A stretch of DNA of 6,909 bases. Source: Clostridiales bacterium UBA4653. Its GTDB lineage: Bacteria; Bacillota; Clostridia; Oscillospirales; CAG-272. The stretch lies in assembly GCA_002405565.1 (NCBI GenBank), contig DHMB01000033.1, positions 17,746 to 24,654 on the forward strand. Reading direction: 5' to 3'. Below, one piece after another: positions 1 through 5,645 of the stretch. The first letter of the stretch is position 1, and each line of letters opens with the position of its first letter. The position numbers were made by a program, and so were the translations under genes. Below the pieces are notes generated by a model. The model was given only the letters and a program-made list of their open reading frames with translations, was not told the DNA's origin and did not search any database.

Positions 1-515
1 CCGGGGTAAAATCTGTCGCGCGGGTGGGCAATTCGGGAGACGGAAATGCAGTCTATCGACAGTAGCGAAACGATTCCGCAACCGACATCGACAAACGCCC
101 CGAAGGGTTCGAGGTGAGTCACCCTCGCGTCTACTATATCGCCCGGCAGGAGCTGCATGAGATAGTTTTCAAGGCAGTCGCGCTGGGCGTCCTTCCTTGA
201 AAGCAGAGCGACGGTTTCTCCCCTGCGTTTTTCAAATCCGCAGACCTTGAAGCACACTGTCTTTCCGACTCTCGTTATCGCCGCTATGTCCTTTACGGGC
301 GAGCCGTCCGGATTGAAGGCGACATCCTCCTTTTTTATGATTCCCCGCATACAGCCGAGGTCAACATAAAGCGACATTTCCTCATCGCAGACGGTTGCCC
401 TTGCTTCGAGAATCTGCCCCTTTGTCATTGCTTTTTCAAGCGCGGACGCCGTGTAAAGTCCTTCTGCGCCGCTGCCGAGAGAAAAGCCCTCGGGCTTATA
501 AATTTTCCTTAACAT
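1..515 (-). CDS. S1-domain RNA-binding protein (ribosomal protein S1-like), partial at 3' end
   Basis: My reading of the minus strand from the ATG at 513-515 gives 171 residues before the window edge cuts the gene; the C-terminus is missing. Residues about 33-108 look like a first, divergent S1/OB-fold unit (ILEARATVCDEEMSLYVDLG, then RGIIKKEDV). A second and more typical S1 unit begins near residue 124 (LPGDIVDARVTHLEPFGAFV, then DVGCGIVSLLSID). The PGD-V-x-A-x-V and GAFVD-G motifs are the hallmark of S1 repeats that bind single-stranded RNA. From memory, small proteins of this type are common in Clostridia and are often labelled 30S ribosomal protein S1-like, but they are far shorter than true RpsA, so a general RNA or ribosome-associated role is safer. 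The start is supported by GGAGG at 526-530, 10 nt upstream. It follows the glycoside hydrolase gene on the same strand but lies behind a terminator, so it is probably a separate transcription unit. I found no convincing promoter at 516-585; TATCAT (revcomp of 582-587) is a weak -10 candidate. Confidence 0.85.
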   Translation of the reverse strand, partial: MLRKIYKPEGFSLGSGAEGLYTASALEKAMTKGQILEARATVCDEEMSLYVDLGCMRGIIKKEDVAFNPDGSPVKDIAAITRVGKTVCFKVCGFEKRRGETVALLSRKDAQRDCLENYLMQLLPGDIVDARVTHLEPFGAFVDVGCGIVSLLSIDCISVSRIAHPRDRFYP

Positions 516-585
516 TTGTGGTTGTCCTCCGTTTTTGTTTTTGTTTAATCTTTATGCGGAGGGCGGGGAATTTATGTTGGTATGA

Positions 586-618
586 TAAAAAAACTCCCTT
601 TGCGGAAGGCAAAGGGAG
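586..618 (-). terminator. Rho-independent terminator of the glycoside hydrolase gene
   Basis: A perfect 10-bp inverted repeat pairs 594-603 with 609-618 (CTCCCTTTGC / GCAAAGGGAG) around a 5-nt loop (604-608). Read on the minus strand the stem is followed directly by seven T residues (revcomp of 587-593). It starts 6 nt after the TGA stop of the hydrolase gene at 624-626. On the plus strand the stem is followed by C and five T residues, so it could also act in that direction, but no plus-strand gene runs into it in this window. It insulates the downstream S1-domain gene. Confidence 0.92.
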
Positions 619-623
619 CTTTT

Positions 624-3600
624 TCAATAGTTTTTCAGTCTGTTTGAAAAGATGACCGCAACGGGGTTTTTGAGATGATTTTCAAGGTCGAGCGTGCTTA
701 TTATCAGCTTGCCTTCTCCGACCTTTATCTCGCCGCAGACGAGAGCGGGGAAGAGGGGCTTGCCCCAGGCGCTTCCGGAAAGCGTGTTGCCGGAGGTTAG
801 AATCGGGGTAAAGCCGTCGCCCGTGAAGGTCGTGCGGACGAGAGGTGTCATCATATCGGCTTTTTCATCATACCAGAAGGAAAAATCATCCTTTTCAAAG
901 TCGCGGACGAGCGGGTGAGACGTGTTTCTCGAGACGAAATGAAGCGGTCTCATTCCGCATTTTTTCACTTTGAACGAAACGTCGCCGAGCTTGTATTCCC
1001 CTGCGGGCAGCGACTCTATTATAACGGTCTTTCCTTCGCTCAAAGCGGAAAGAAGGTCGCCCGTTTTGCCTTCGAGACCGTCCGAACCGTCTATCGTAAC
1101 GGCGGAGCCGATTTTGACTTTTTCGGGCGGGAAAATTTCAAGCGCTTCGTCGGCGTAATGAACGGCTTTGCCGTCGCCGTCCCTTAAAACTGCGCGGAGA
1201 ACATATTTTTCCCGCTCTTCGACGGTCGGTGCGTCAAAGGTCGTCTTGCCCTGCAAAAATACGTCGTTCTCGCCGAAAAGCGCAGGTACGGTCGACTTTT
1301 TCGCAAGTGTGCCGTCGGGGCGGATAAGCTCGATATCAATCGTGTGACCGTCGGAGGATTTATGCGTATCGTTGCAGACGAAAATCTCAATCTCCGCTTT
1401 TTCTCCGGAGAAAAACGTTTTTCTGTCCGTTCGCAGAGATATCGCGAGCGGGGTCAGCTCGTCCATATAGGCATAGAATGCGGGTTTGGGATTGCGCTCG
1501 CAGTCGACTATCGTTTTCATCCAGCCGGAGGGCCAGGCGTCGATAAAAAGATGTATCGCAAAGGAGGTCATCAGGGGATTCCGGCGGAACGCTCCCGCCT
1601 GAAGCCTTGTAGCTCTTTCCTGCCATCTCTGACTTTCACTCACCCAATTTTCAAGGCTGTTTTGCGTGTCATAGAAGAAATAATGCATATTGCCCGTCTG
1701 CGCGCCGACTATTTCCGACGGCGACCAGCTCTTTTCTTCCTCATCGCTCTGCGGAAGCCATTCCTTCGGGTATCGGCTGCGCATAAGCGGAACGGGGTCG
1801 AGTCCCTCTGCGCCGAATTCTCCGCAGCCGCAGTACCATCCGTCCTTTATGCCGAGCCAGTTGCCCCTGTAAAGCGAGCCCATGTCGATACCGTGACCGT
1901 TATACCAGGTGCAATAGCAATGGTTATCGGGGAAACCCTCGTCCGGCGGGTCATAGTCGCCGTCGATGTGTTTTATCGCCCTGTCGGGGTTCAGCATATG
2001 AACGGCGTCGTCGCACGCGTGGAAAATCATATCCTGCTCGGAACGGATGACGTGGCGGAAGGGGTTGTCGTTTCCGTTTGCCATCGGCTCGTTCATGTAT
2101 GAGACCATAACGCATGACGGGTGCGAGCGTATCAGCTTTTCCATCTCCTCGCATTGGCGCACAACCTCTGCGAATTTTGTCCTGCGGATGACGGAAAACA
2201 GCGGGAGATCTGTCTGAAGCATAAGACCGATCCTGTCGCAAAGGCTATATATTTCCTCATAAACGGGGCGCTGGGTTATGCGGAGAAAATTCATATTGCA
2301 GGCTTTTGCCATAAGCATATCATAAAGCAACTGCTCATAATCCCCTCTGAAAACATCCTGTTGTTCAAAGCCCATTGTGTTTGCGCCGCGCAGGCGGACG
2401 CTTTCGCCGTTCAGATAAAACATGCCCTTCGGCGAGCCTGCTTTGTCAATTTCAAACGTTCTCATTCCGAAGGTTCTTTCGTCCGCGTCGACTCTTATTC
2501 CTTTTATATATAGCGAGACCTGCGCCATGTAAAGATAAGGCGTTTCCGGCGTCCAGAGACGGACATCGGGCAACTTTATTCTGAACTTGACGACGTTTTC
2601 GCCGTGATAAAATTTCGGGAAAACGACGGGGTGATCCTCGTCCGTCTGCCTGCCGACGTCGGCTTCCGACGTGACGTCACCGAAGTCCGCATGATGAATT
2701 GTCTGCGGGCGGTATGTTTTGTCTGATATTATCTTGCCTAAGAAGTTCTCCCCGTAAACCGAGTACGAAAGGGAAATATCGTCCTCGCCGGGATAATCGC
2801 AGCGGTAAACGGTTGTCCATATTTCAATTTCGGAGGTCTTCGGCATCGGACGGACGAAAATATCCGAGACGAAGGTTCTCGGTCGTTCTTCGAGAAATAC
2901 TTTGCCGCAGAGCCCCATTCCCGCAGGGCAATGATGCCAGCCTTCGGCGGGGTCGTCATAGCCGAGACCGGTTGCGGCATAGAGCTTGTCTCCCTCGCAA
3001 TGAACGTGATCCGCGGAGCGGGGACTGTCGCCGCCGTATTTGAAATCGTTTTTGACGGTGATCAGAAGTGTGTTTTCTCCGTCGCGGACGAGCTCCGAAA
3101 TGTCGAATTCAAAGGGCGAGAAAAAGCCCTCATGCGTGCCGGCGAGAGTGCCGTTTATATAGACCTCGGTGATGTAATCCGAGCACTTGAATCTCAGGAA
3201 AAGCGACCTGTCCTCCGGCAGGGAGGCGGTGAATGTCGTTTTATAATACGAAACCGCATAGCCGACGGGGCCGCCGTAATGCGGGAGTGACACCTTCTCC
3301 CATTCGCCGGACGATATGACGGAGAAAAAATCCCGTCTGTCATCTGCCGTTGCCATGCGGAAATCAAATTCCGAAAGCATTTTGATTTTTCTTTTGTTCT
3401 CGACCGTGGGCGAGCACTTTTTCGTGAATTTTATATATTTTCTCCGAAGCGACCTTATCATGCGGTCGAGCTCCGTTTTTTCCGTTATTTTTTTATAAAC
3501 CTCGCCGGGCGCACCCGCGGAATCCGCAAGGGGAAAGCGCTTTCCGTTATCGGCTATGGGTTTCGGTCGCACGAGGGGCTCCCGCGAGCCGATTTCTCCT

Positions 3601-3629
3601 GCGGCAATGGACGCAAAACGGTCTGCCAT
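624..3629 (-). CDS. Glycoside hydrolase family 2 enzyme (beta-mannosidase / beta-galactosidase superfamily), substrate unknown
   Basis: This 1001-residue retaining glycosidase would release a terminal beta-linked sugar from an oligosaccharide or glycoside. Its parts in order are an unusual charged N-terminal extension (1-105), a jelly-roll sugar-binding domain (about 106-250; PHYGGPVGYAVSYYKTTF), an Ig-like sandwich (about 250-390; RLWTPETPYLY), a TIM barrel (about 395-725; NGESVRLRGAN, NFLRITQRP), a second beta-sandwich (about 730-835), and a C-terminal alpha/beta region (about 840-1001) that looks like a degenerate amidotransferase-like fold. The likely acid/base is Glu514 in SYMNEP and the likely nucleophile is Glu604 in CGEFGAEG, so it should be active. 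QTDLPLF (472-478) resembles the mannosidase branch more than LacZ, but the substrate cannot be read from sequence. There is no signal peptide or membrane segment, so the protein is cytoplasmic and needs imported substrate. GGAGG at 3637-3641, 7 nt upstream, fixes the start. It has its own promoter and terminator, so it appears monocistronic. Confidence 0.93.
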   Translation of the reverse strand: MADRFASIAAGEIGSREPLVRPKPIADNGKRFPLADSAGAPGEVYKKITEKTELDRMIRSLRRKYIKFTKKCSPTVENKRKIKMLSEFDFRMATADDRRDFFSVISSGEWEKVSLPHYGGPVGYAVSYYKTTFTASLPEDRSLFLRFKCSDYITEVYINGTLAGTHEGFFSPFEFDISELVRDGENTLLITVKNDFKYGGDSPRSADHVHCEGDKLYAATGLGYDDPAEGWHHCPAGMGLCGKVFLEERPRTFVSDIFVRPMPKTSEIEIWTTVYRCDYPGEDDISLSYSVYGENFLGKIISDKTYRPQTIHHADFGDVTSEADVGRQTDEDHPVVFPKFYHGENVVKFRIKLPDVRLWTPETPYLYMAQVSLYIKGIRVDADERTFGMRTFEIDKAGSPKGMFYLNGESVRLRGANTMGFEQQDVFRGDYEQLLYDMLMAKACNMNFLRITQRPVYEEIYSLCDRIGLMLQTDLPLFSVIRRTKFAEVVRQCEEMEKLIRSHPSCVMVSYMNEPMANGNDNPFRHVIRSEQDMIFHACDDAVHMLNPDRAIKHIDGDYDPPDEGFPDNHCYCTWYNGHGIDMGSLYRGNWLGIKDGWYCGCGEFGAEGLDPVPLMRSRYPKEWLPQSDEEEKSWSPSEIVGAQTGNMHYFFYDTQNSLENWVSESQRWQERATRLQAGAFRRNPLMTSFAIHLFIDAWPSGWMKTIVDCERNPKPAFYAYMDELTPLAISLRTDRKTFFSGEKAEIEIFVCNDTHKSSDGHTIDIELIRPDGTLAKKSTVPALFGENDVFLQGKTTFDAPTVEEREKYVLRAVLRDGDGKAVHYADEALEIFPPEKVKIGSAVTIDGSDGLEGKTGDLLSALSEGKTVIIESLPAGEYKLGDVSFKVKKCGMRPLHFVSRNTSHPLVRDFEKDDFSFWYDEKADMMTPLVRTTFTGDGFTPILTSGNTLSGSAWGKPLFPALVCGEIKVGEGKLIISTLDLENHLKNPVAVIFSNRLKNY

Positions 3630-3650
3630 TGAATATCCTCCGATGTTTTT

Positions 3651-3671
3651 GTGATATAATGATTATGACAC
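3651..3671. promoter_or_regulatory. Imperfect 21-bp palindrome, candidate operator over the hydrolase promoter
   Basis: The pattern is GTG-nn-ATAAT-n-ATTAT-nn-CAC, centred on the G at 3661; 8 of the 10 half-site positions pair. It covers the leftward -10 box (3662-3667) and the predicted start of transcription (near 3655). That is the classical place for a repressor that blocks a sugar-inducible gene. The regulator is not encoded in the window and the motif does not match an operator family that I can name. AT-rich promoter DNA yields short palindromes by chance, so this is a candidate only. Confidence 0.4.
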
Positions 3672-3690
3672 AAACGCTGCCGGAAATCAA
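3662..3690 (-). promoter_or_regulatory. Sigma-A type promoter for the glycoside hydrolase gene
   Basis: Read on the minus strand, TTGATT (revcomp of 3685-3690) is followed by exactly 17 nt and CATAAT (revcomp of 3662-3667), with TGT directly before the -10 box giving an extended -10. Transcription would begin near 3655, leaving a leader of about 25 nt that includes the GGAGG at 3637-3641. It fires away from the operon promoter, whose -35 box lies 24 bp to the right. Confidence 0.75.
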
Positions 3691-3713
3691 TCCTTTTTCG
3701 CTTTTTCGTTTCG

Positions 3714-3742
3714 TTGACAAACGGGGGAAGGGGTGGTATAAT
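3714..3742 (+). promoter_or_regulatory. Perfect-consensus sigma-A promoter for the acetyltransferase/glycosyltransferase operon
   Basis: TTGACA at 3714-3719, a 17-nt spacer, then TATAAT at 3737-3742, preceded by TGG so that it also has an extended -10. Every box position matches consensus, which predicts strong, factor-independent expression starting near 3749. It also shows that the open frame's upstream TTG (3714) and the ATG at 3741, which lie inside the boxes, cannot be the translation start from this promoter. Confidence 0.9.
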
Positions 3743-3768
3743 GGAAATATCAACCGAAATTTTCAGGC

Positions 3769-3773
3769 GGAGG
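3769..3773 (+). promoter_or_regulatory. Ribosome binding site that sets the first acetyltransferase start
   Basis: GGAGG lies 9 nt before the ATG at 3783. It is the only strong Shine-Dalgarno downstream of the predicted transcription start (near 3749), so it decides between ATG 3783 and the longer or shorter in-frame options at 3714, 3741 and 3795. Confidence 0.85.
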
Positions 3774-3782
3774 TACAGACGG

Positions 3783-4724
3783 ATGAGCAAAAAAATGAGC
3801 GTTTTGGAGAAGCGATGGGCAGAATGTGAGCAAAAGGCGGTCGAACATCTGAAATCGACGGTTTTTGCCGATAATCCGGATAGTGCATTCGGATTGTATC
3901 TGCGTCTTGATGAATGCCGCAGAACGAGGAATCCTGAATTTTACGAATACAATCTCAAAATGTTCAAGGCTCTTTTCGCTTCCGACGATCCCGACATAAG
4001 AATAGCATTATGGAACGCAATAGTTGATTACAACTTTGACGGATTTCCTCCCGGAAAGGATTTTTCAAAGGAGGAGTATGCATTTCTGAAGGAACGTATT
4101 GCGGTGGCATATGACAAAAGCTATAATCTTAATGACAGTGTTTATACCGAAAGGCTCATTCTTCGTCCTGTGCGCAAAGAAGATGTAAAGTTGTGCGCAC
4201 GTCACCTGAAAGAGGAAGAAGATTTTTTCGCTTGCTTCGGTCTTAAACCTACGAGAGAAAATATTGAAAGCGTGTTGCATAAATGTGCCGATTTGCATGG
4301 GGCTTTGTGCTTTGCAATTGAAGAAAAAAACACACTCGCTGTAATTGGATTTGTGAATTTGTGCATGCACCCTCCGGCGATGGCGGAACTTAAATATTAT
4401 GTGTTCAAAGAATACCGCCGGAACGGCTATTGCAGGGAGGCGGTGTCGGCTTTAACAGAAAAAGCGCTTCGCGGGGAGCTTTTCGGGATAAAAGGCACTG
4501 TCCTTGGTGGTGTGTGGGACAAAAAGCCTGCCAAGATTGGTTTGATAAGAGCTCAAATACCCGAGATAAACGAATCGGCACTCAATGCCATTCGCAGTTG
4601 CGGGTTTATTCACGAGGCAACACTTCACAAATCATTTTTGATTGAAAAAAATCGTTATATAAGCGAAGAAGTTTTTTATAAAACAAGAGACGAAAATGCC
4701 GGCAAAGAGGGACTGAAATTATGA
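3783..4724 (+). CDS. GNAT-family N-acetyltransferase (RimJ/RimL-like) with N-terminal helical module, copy 1
   Basis: This 313-residue protein probably transfers an acetyl group from acetyl-CoA to an amine; the acceptor is unknown. Residues 1-115 form an extra N-terminal module, mostly helical by composition, with the signature SDDPDIRIALWNAI (67-80) and DFSKEEYAFLKE (93-104). I do not recognise it. Residues about 121-303 are the GNAT domain: TERLILRP (122-129) is the typical opening of the RimJ/RimL subgroup, EYRRNGYCREA (210-220) is motif A for the CoA pyrophosphate, and NESALNAIRSCGF (263-275) is the closing NxxS...GF motif. Motif A has Cys217 where Gly or Ala is usual. There is no signal peptide, so the protein is cytoplasmic. 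It is the first gene of an operon with a paralogous copy and a glycosyltransferase; its TGA stop overlaps the ATG of an 11-codon frame at 4721. It appears more AT-rich than its neighbours. Possible roles include acetylation of a protein N-terminus, an amino sugar, or a small-molecule amine. Confidence 0.88.
   Translation: MSKKMSVLEKRWAECEQKAVEHLKSTVFADNPDSAFGLYLRLDECRRTRNPEFYEYNLKMFKALFASDDPDIRIALWNAIVDYNFDGFPPGKDFSKEEYAFLKERIAVAYDKSYNLNDSVYTERLILRPVRKEDVKLCARHLKEEEDFFACFGLKPTRENIESVLHKCADLHGALCFAIEEKNTLAVIGFVNLCMHPPAMAELKYYVFKEYRRNGYCREAVSALTEKALRGELFGIKGTVLGGVWDKKPAKIGLIRAQIPEINESALNAIRSCGFIHEATLHKSFLIEKNRYISEEVFYKTRDENAGKEGLKL
4146..4682 (+). repeat. Tandem gene duplication, left copy of acetyltransferase domain (partner 5071-5604)
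   Basis: The catalytic-domain DNA of the two acetyltransferase genes is a direct repeat offset by 925 bp, then by 922 bp after a one-codon indel. By hand alignment about 130 of 179 residues match (roughly 73%). Identical DNA runs are a 33-nt run at 4233-4265 (partner 5158-5190), a 24-nt run near 4206 and a 23-nt run from 4452 (partner from 5374). Silent sites are conserved in these blocks, while the N-terminal halves are much more diverged. That mosaic fits recent duplication with gene conversion. Confidence 0.88.
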
Positions 4725-4756
4725 ACTATAGTAGTAAAAAAATCAGCTGTATATGA
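4721..4756 (+). other. 11-codon bridging open frame, probable relic of the copy 2 N-terminus
   Basis: The frame reads MNYSSKKISCI. Its ATG overlaps the stop of copy 1 (ATGA at 4721-4724) and its TGA overlaps the ATG of copy 2 (ATGA at 4753-4756). A purine-rich AGAGGGA at 4706-4712 gives it a plausible ribosome binding site, which copy 2 itself lacks. DNA at 4733-4747 matches 13 of 15 bases of 3786-3800 at the start of copy 1, including the A7 run, and both read SKK[IM]S. The distance from this block to the shared KA[VI]xxL codons is 25 nt shorter in copy 2, so an out-of-frame deletion would explain the split. It may now serve as a coupling leader, or a -1 shift at A7 (4736-4742) could join it to copy 2. 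Confidence 0.5.
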
Positions 4757-5619
4757 AAGCGATCAAGTTTCTGAATGAAACGCTGCATGAGGATTTGCAT
4801 GGATATCTGGACATTTCTCTCGACGCTTACTTTGCGAAGAATCTACCGGAGGGATATGTCGCTTCCCTTAAAAGATTCAAAACGCTTTTTTCATCGGATG
4901 ATCCGGATATGAAAATTGCGCTTTGGAATGCAATTTGTTTTGGCCTCATGCGTAACGGACTTCCTCCGAAGGACGACTTTTCTGATGAGGAATATGCCTT
5001 TTTGAAGGAATGCTTTGAGGCCGGCAAAGAAAATTATTTGGGAGACAAAAACATAAATGCCCCGATTATGACTAACAGACTGATCCTTCGTCCGGCGCTC
5101 AAAAAAGATTTTCAGATGTGCGCACGCCATCTGAAAGAGGAAGAAGATTTTTTCAAATGCTTCGGTCTTAAACCTACGAGAGAAAATATTAAATGTGTGT
5201 CATCCGCGTTTGCAGGCGCGTGCCGGCTGAATTTTGCAATCGAGGATAAAAATACGCGTTCCGTCGTCGGGTTTGTAAGTTTGCGTATGTACTCTCCGGC
5301 GACGGCAGGACTCGAATATTATGTGTTCAAGGAATATCGCCGGAACGGCTATTGCAAAGAGGCGGTGTCGGTTTTAACAGAAAAAGCGCTTCGCGGAGAG
5401 CTTTTCGAGGTGAAAGAAACTGTCCTTGACGCTGTATGGGACAAAAAGCCTGCCAAGATTGATTTGATAAGAGCTCAAATACCTGGGATAAACGAACCGG
5501 CGCTTAACGCCATTCGCAGTTGCGGCTTCATTCACGAAGGAACGCTTCACAGATCGATAGCTGCCGAAAAAAATCAATACATAAACGAGGAAATATTCTA
5601 TAAAGCGAAAGATTTATGA
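4753..5619 (+). CDS. GNAT-family N-acetyltransferase (RimJ/RimL-like), copy 2
   Basis: This 288-residue paralogue of the gene before it has the same layout. The N-terminal module includes SSDDPDMKIALWNAI (47-61) and DFSDEEYAFLKE (75-86). The acetyltransferase domain covers about 105-285, with TNRLILRP (107-114), motif A EYRRNGYCKEA (194-204, again Cys in the last motif position) and NEPALNAIRSCGF (247-259). It keeps every motif seen in copy 1, so it should bind acetyl-CoA. Divergence is concentrated at residues about 1-45 and 146-160, which could alter acceptor choice. It is about 17 residues shorter at the N-terminus than copy 1. The start at 4753 has no Shine-Dalgarno; it overlaps the stop of the 11-codon frame at 4721, so translation probably depends on coupling. 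A frameshift at the A7 run would give a 299-residue form instead. Its TGA overlaps an ATG at 5616 in the glycosyltransferase frame. The acceptor is unknown. Confidence 0.87.
   Translation: MKAIKFLNETLHEDLHGYLDISLDAYFAKNLPEGYVASLKRFKTLFSSDDPDMKIALWNAICFGLMRNGLPPKDDFSDEEYAFLKECFEAGKENYLGDKNINAPIMTNRLILRPALKKDFQMCARHLKEEEDFFKCFGLKPTRENIKCVSSAFAGACRLNFAIEDKNTRSVVGFVSLRMYSPATAGLEYYVFKEYRRNGYCKEAVSVLTEKALRGELFEVKETVLDAVWDKKPAKIDLIRAQIPGINEPALNAIRSCGFIHEGTLHRSIAAEKNQYINEEIFYKAKDL
5071..5604 (+). repeat. Tandem gene duplication, right copy of acetyltransferase domain (partner 4146-4682)
   Basis: This is the right-hand member of the direct repeat described at 4146-4682. The identical 33-nt run lies at 5158-5190. 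The one-codon indel relative to the left copy falls in the variable stretch between the PTRENI and FAIE motifs. Confidence 0.88.
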
Positions 5620-5631
5620 TTTCAAAAAAGC

Positions 5632-5641
5632 AAGGAGGTGA
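5632..5641 (+). promoter_or_regulatory. Perfect Shine-Dalgarno that sets the glycosyltransferase TTG start
   Basis: AAGGAGGTGA is a full-length complement to the 3' end of 16S rRNA. Its GGAGG (5634-5638) lies 7 nt before the TTG at 5646. The in-frame ATG at 5616 is upstream of this site and has no Shine-Dalgarno of its own, so TTG 5646 is preferred. Confidence 0.85.
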
Positions 5642-5645
5642 CGCT

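Noticed and set aside
1344..2102. 252-codon open frame on the plus strand
   Set aside because: It is antisense to the TIM-barrel region of the GH2 gene. Its length follows from the codon bias of the real gene, and no family signature is seen.
3316..3498. 60-codon plus-strand frame with a hydrophobic stretch (possible small membrane protein)
   Set aside because: It is antisense to the N-terminal part of the GH2 gene, has no ribosome binding site, and the hydrophobic run mirrors Lys/Glu-rich codons of the sense strand.
3655..3660. TATAAT on the plus strand as an additional rightward -10 box
   Set aside because: The only nearby -35 candidate (TTGAAT at 3629-3634) gives a 20-nt spacer, which is too long. 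The hexamer is better explained as part of the palindrome over the leftward promoter.
5616..5645. Start of the glycosyltransferase at ATG 5616 (10 residues longer)
   Set aside because: It overlaps the copy 2 stop and could be used by coupling, but it has no Shine-Dalgarno. The extra residues are encoded by the perfect ribosome binding site of the TTG start at 5646, and MKKKMLIVGI is a typical start for this family.
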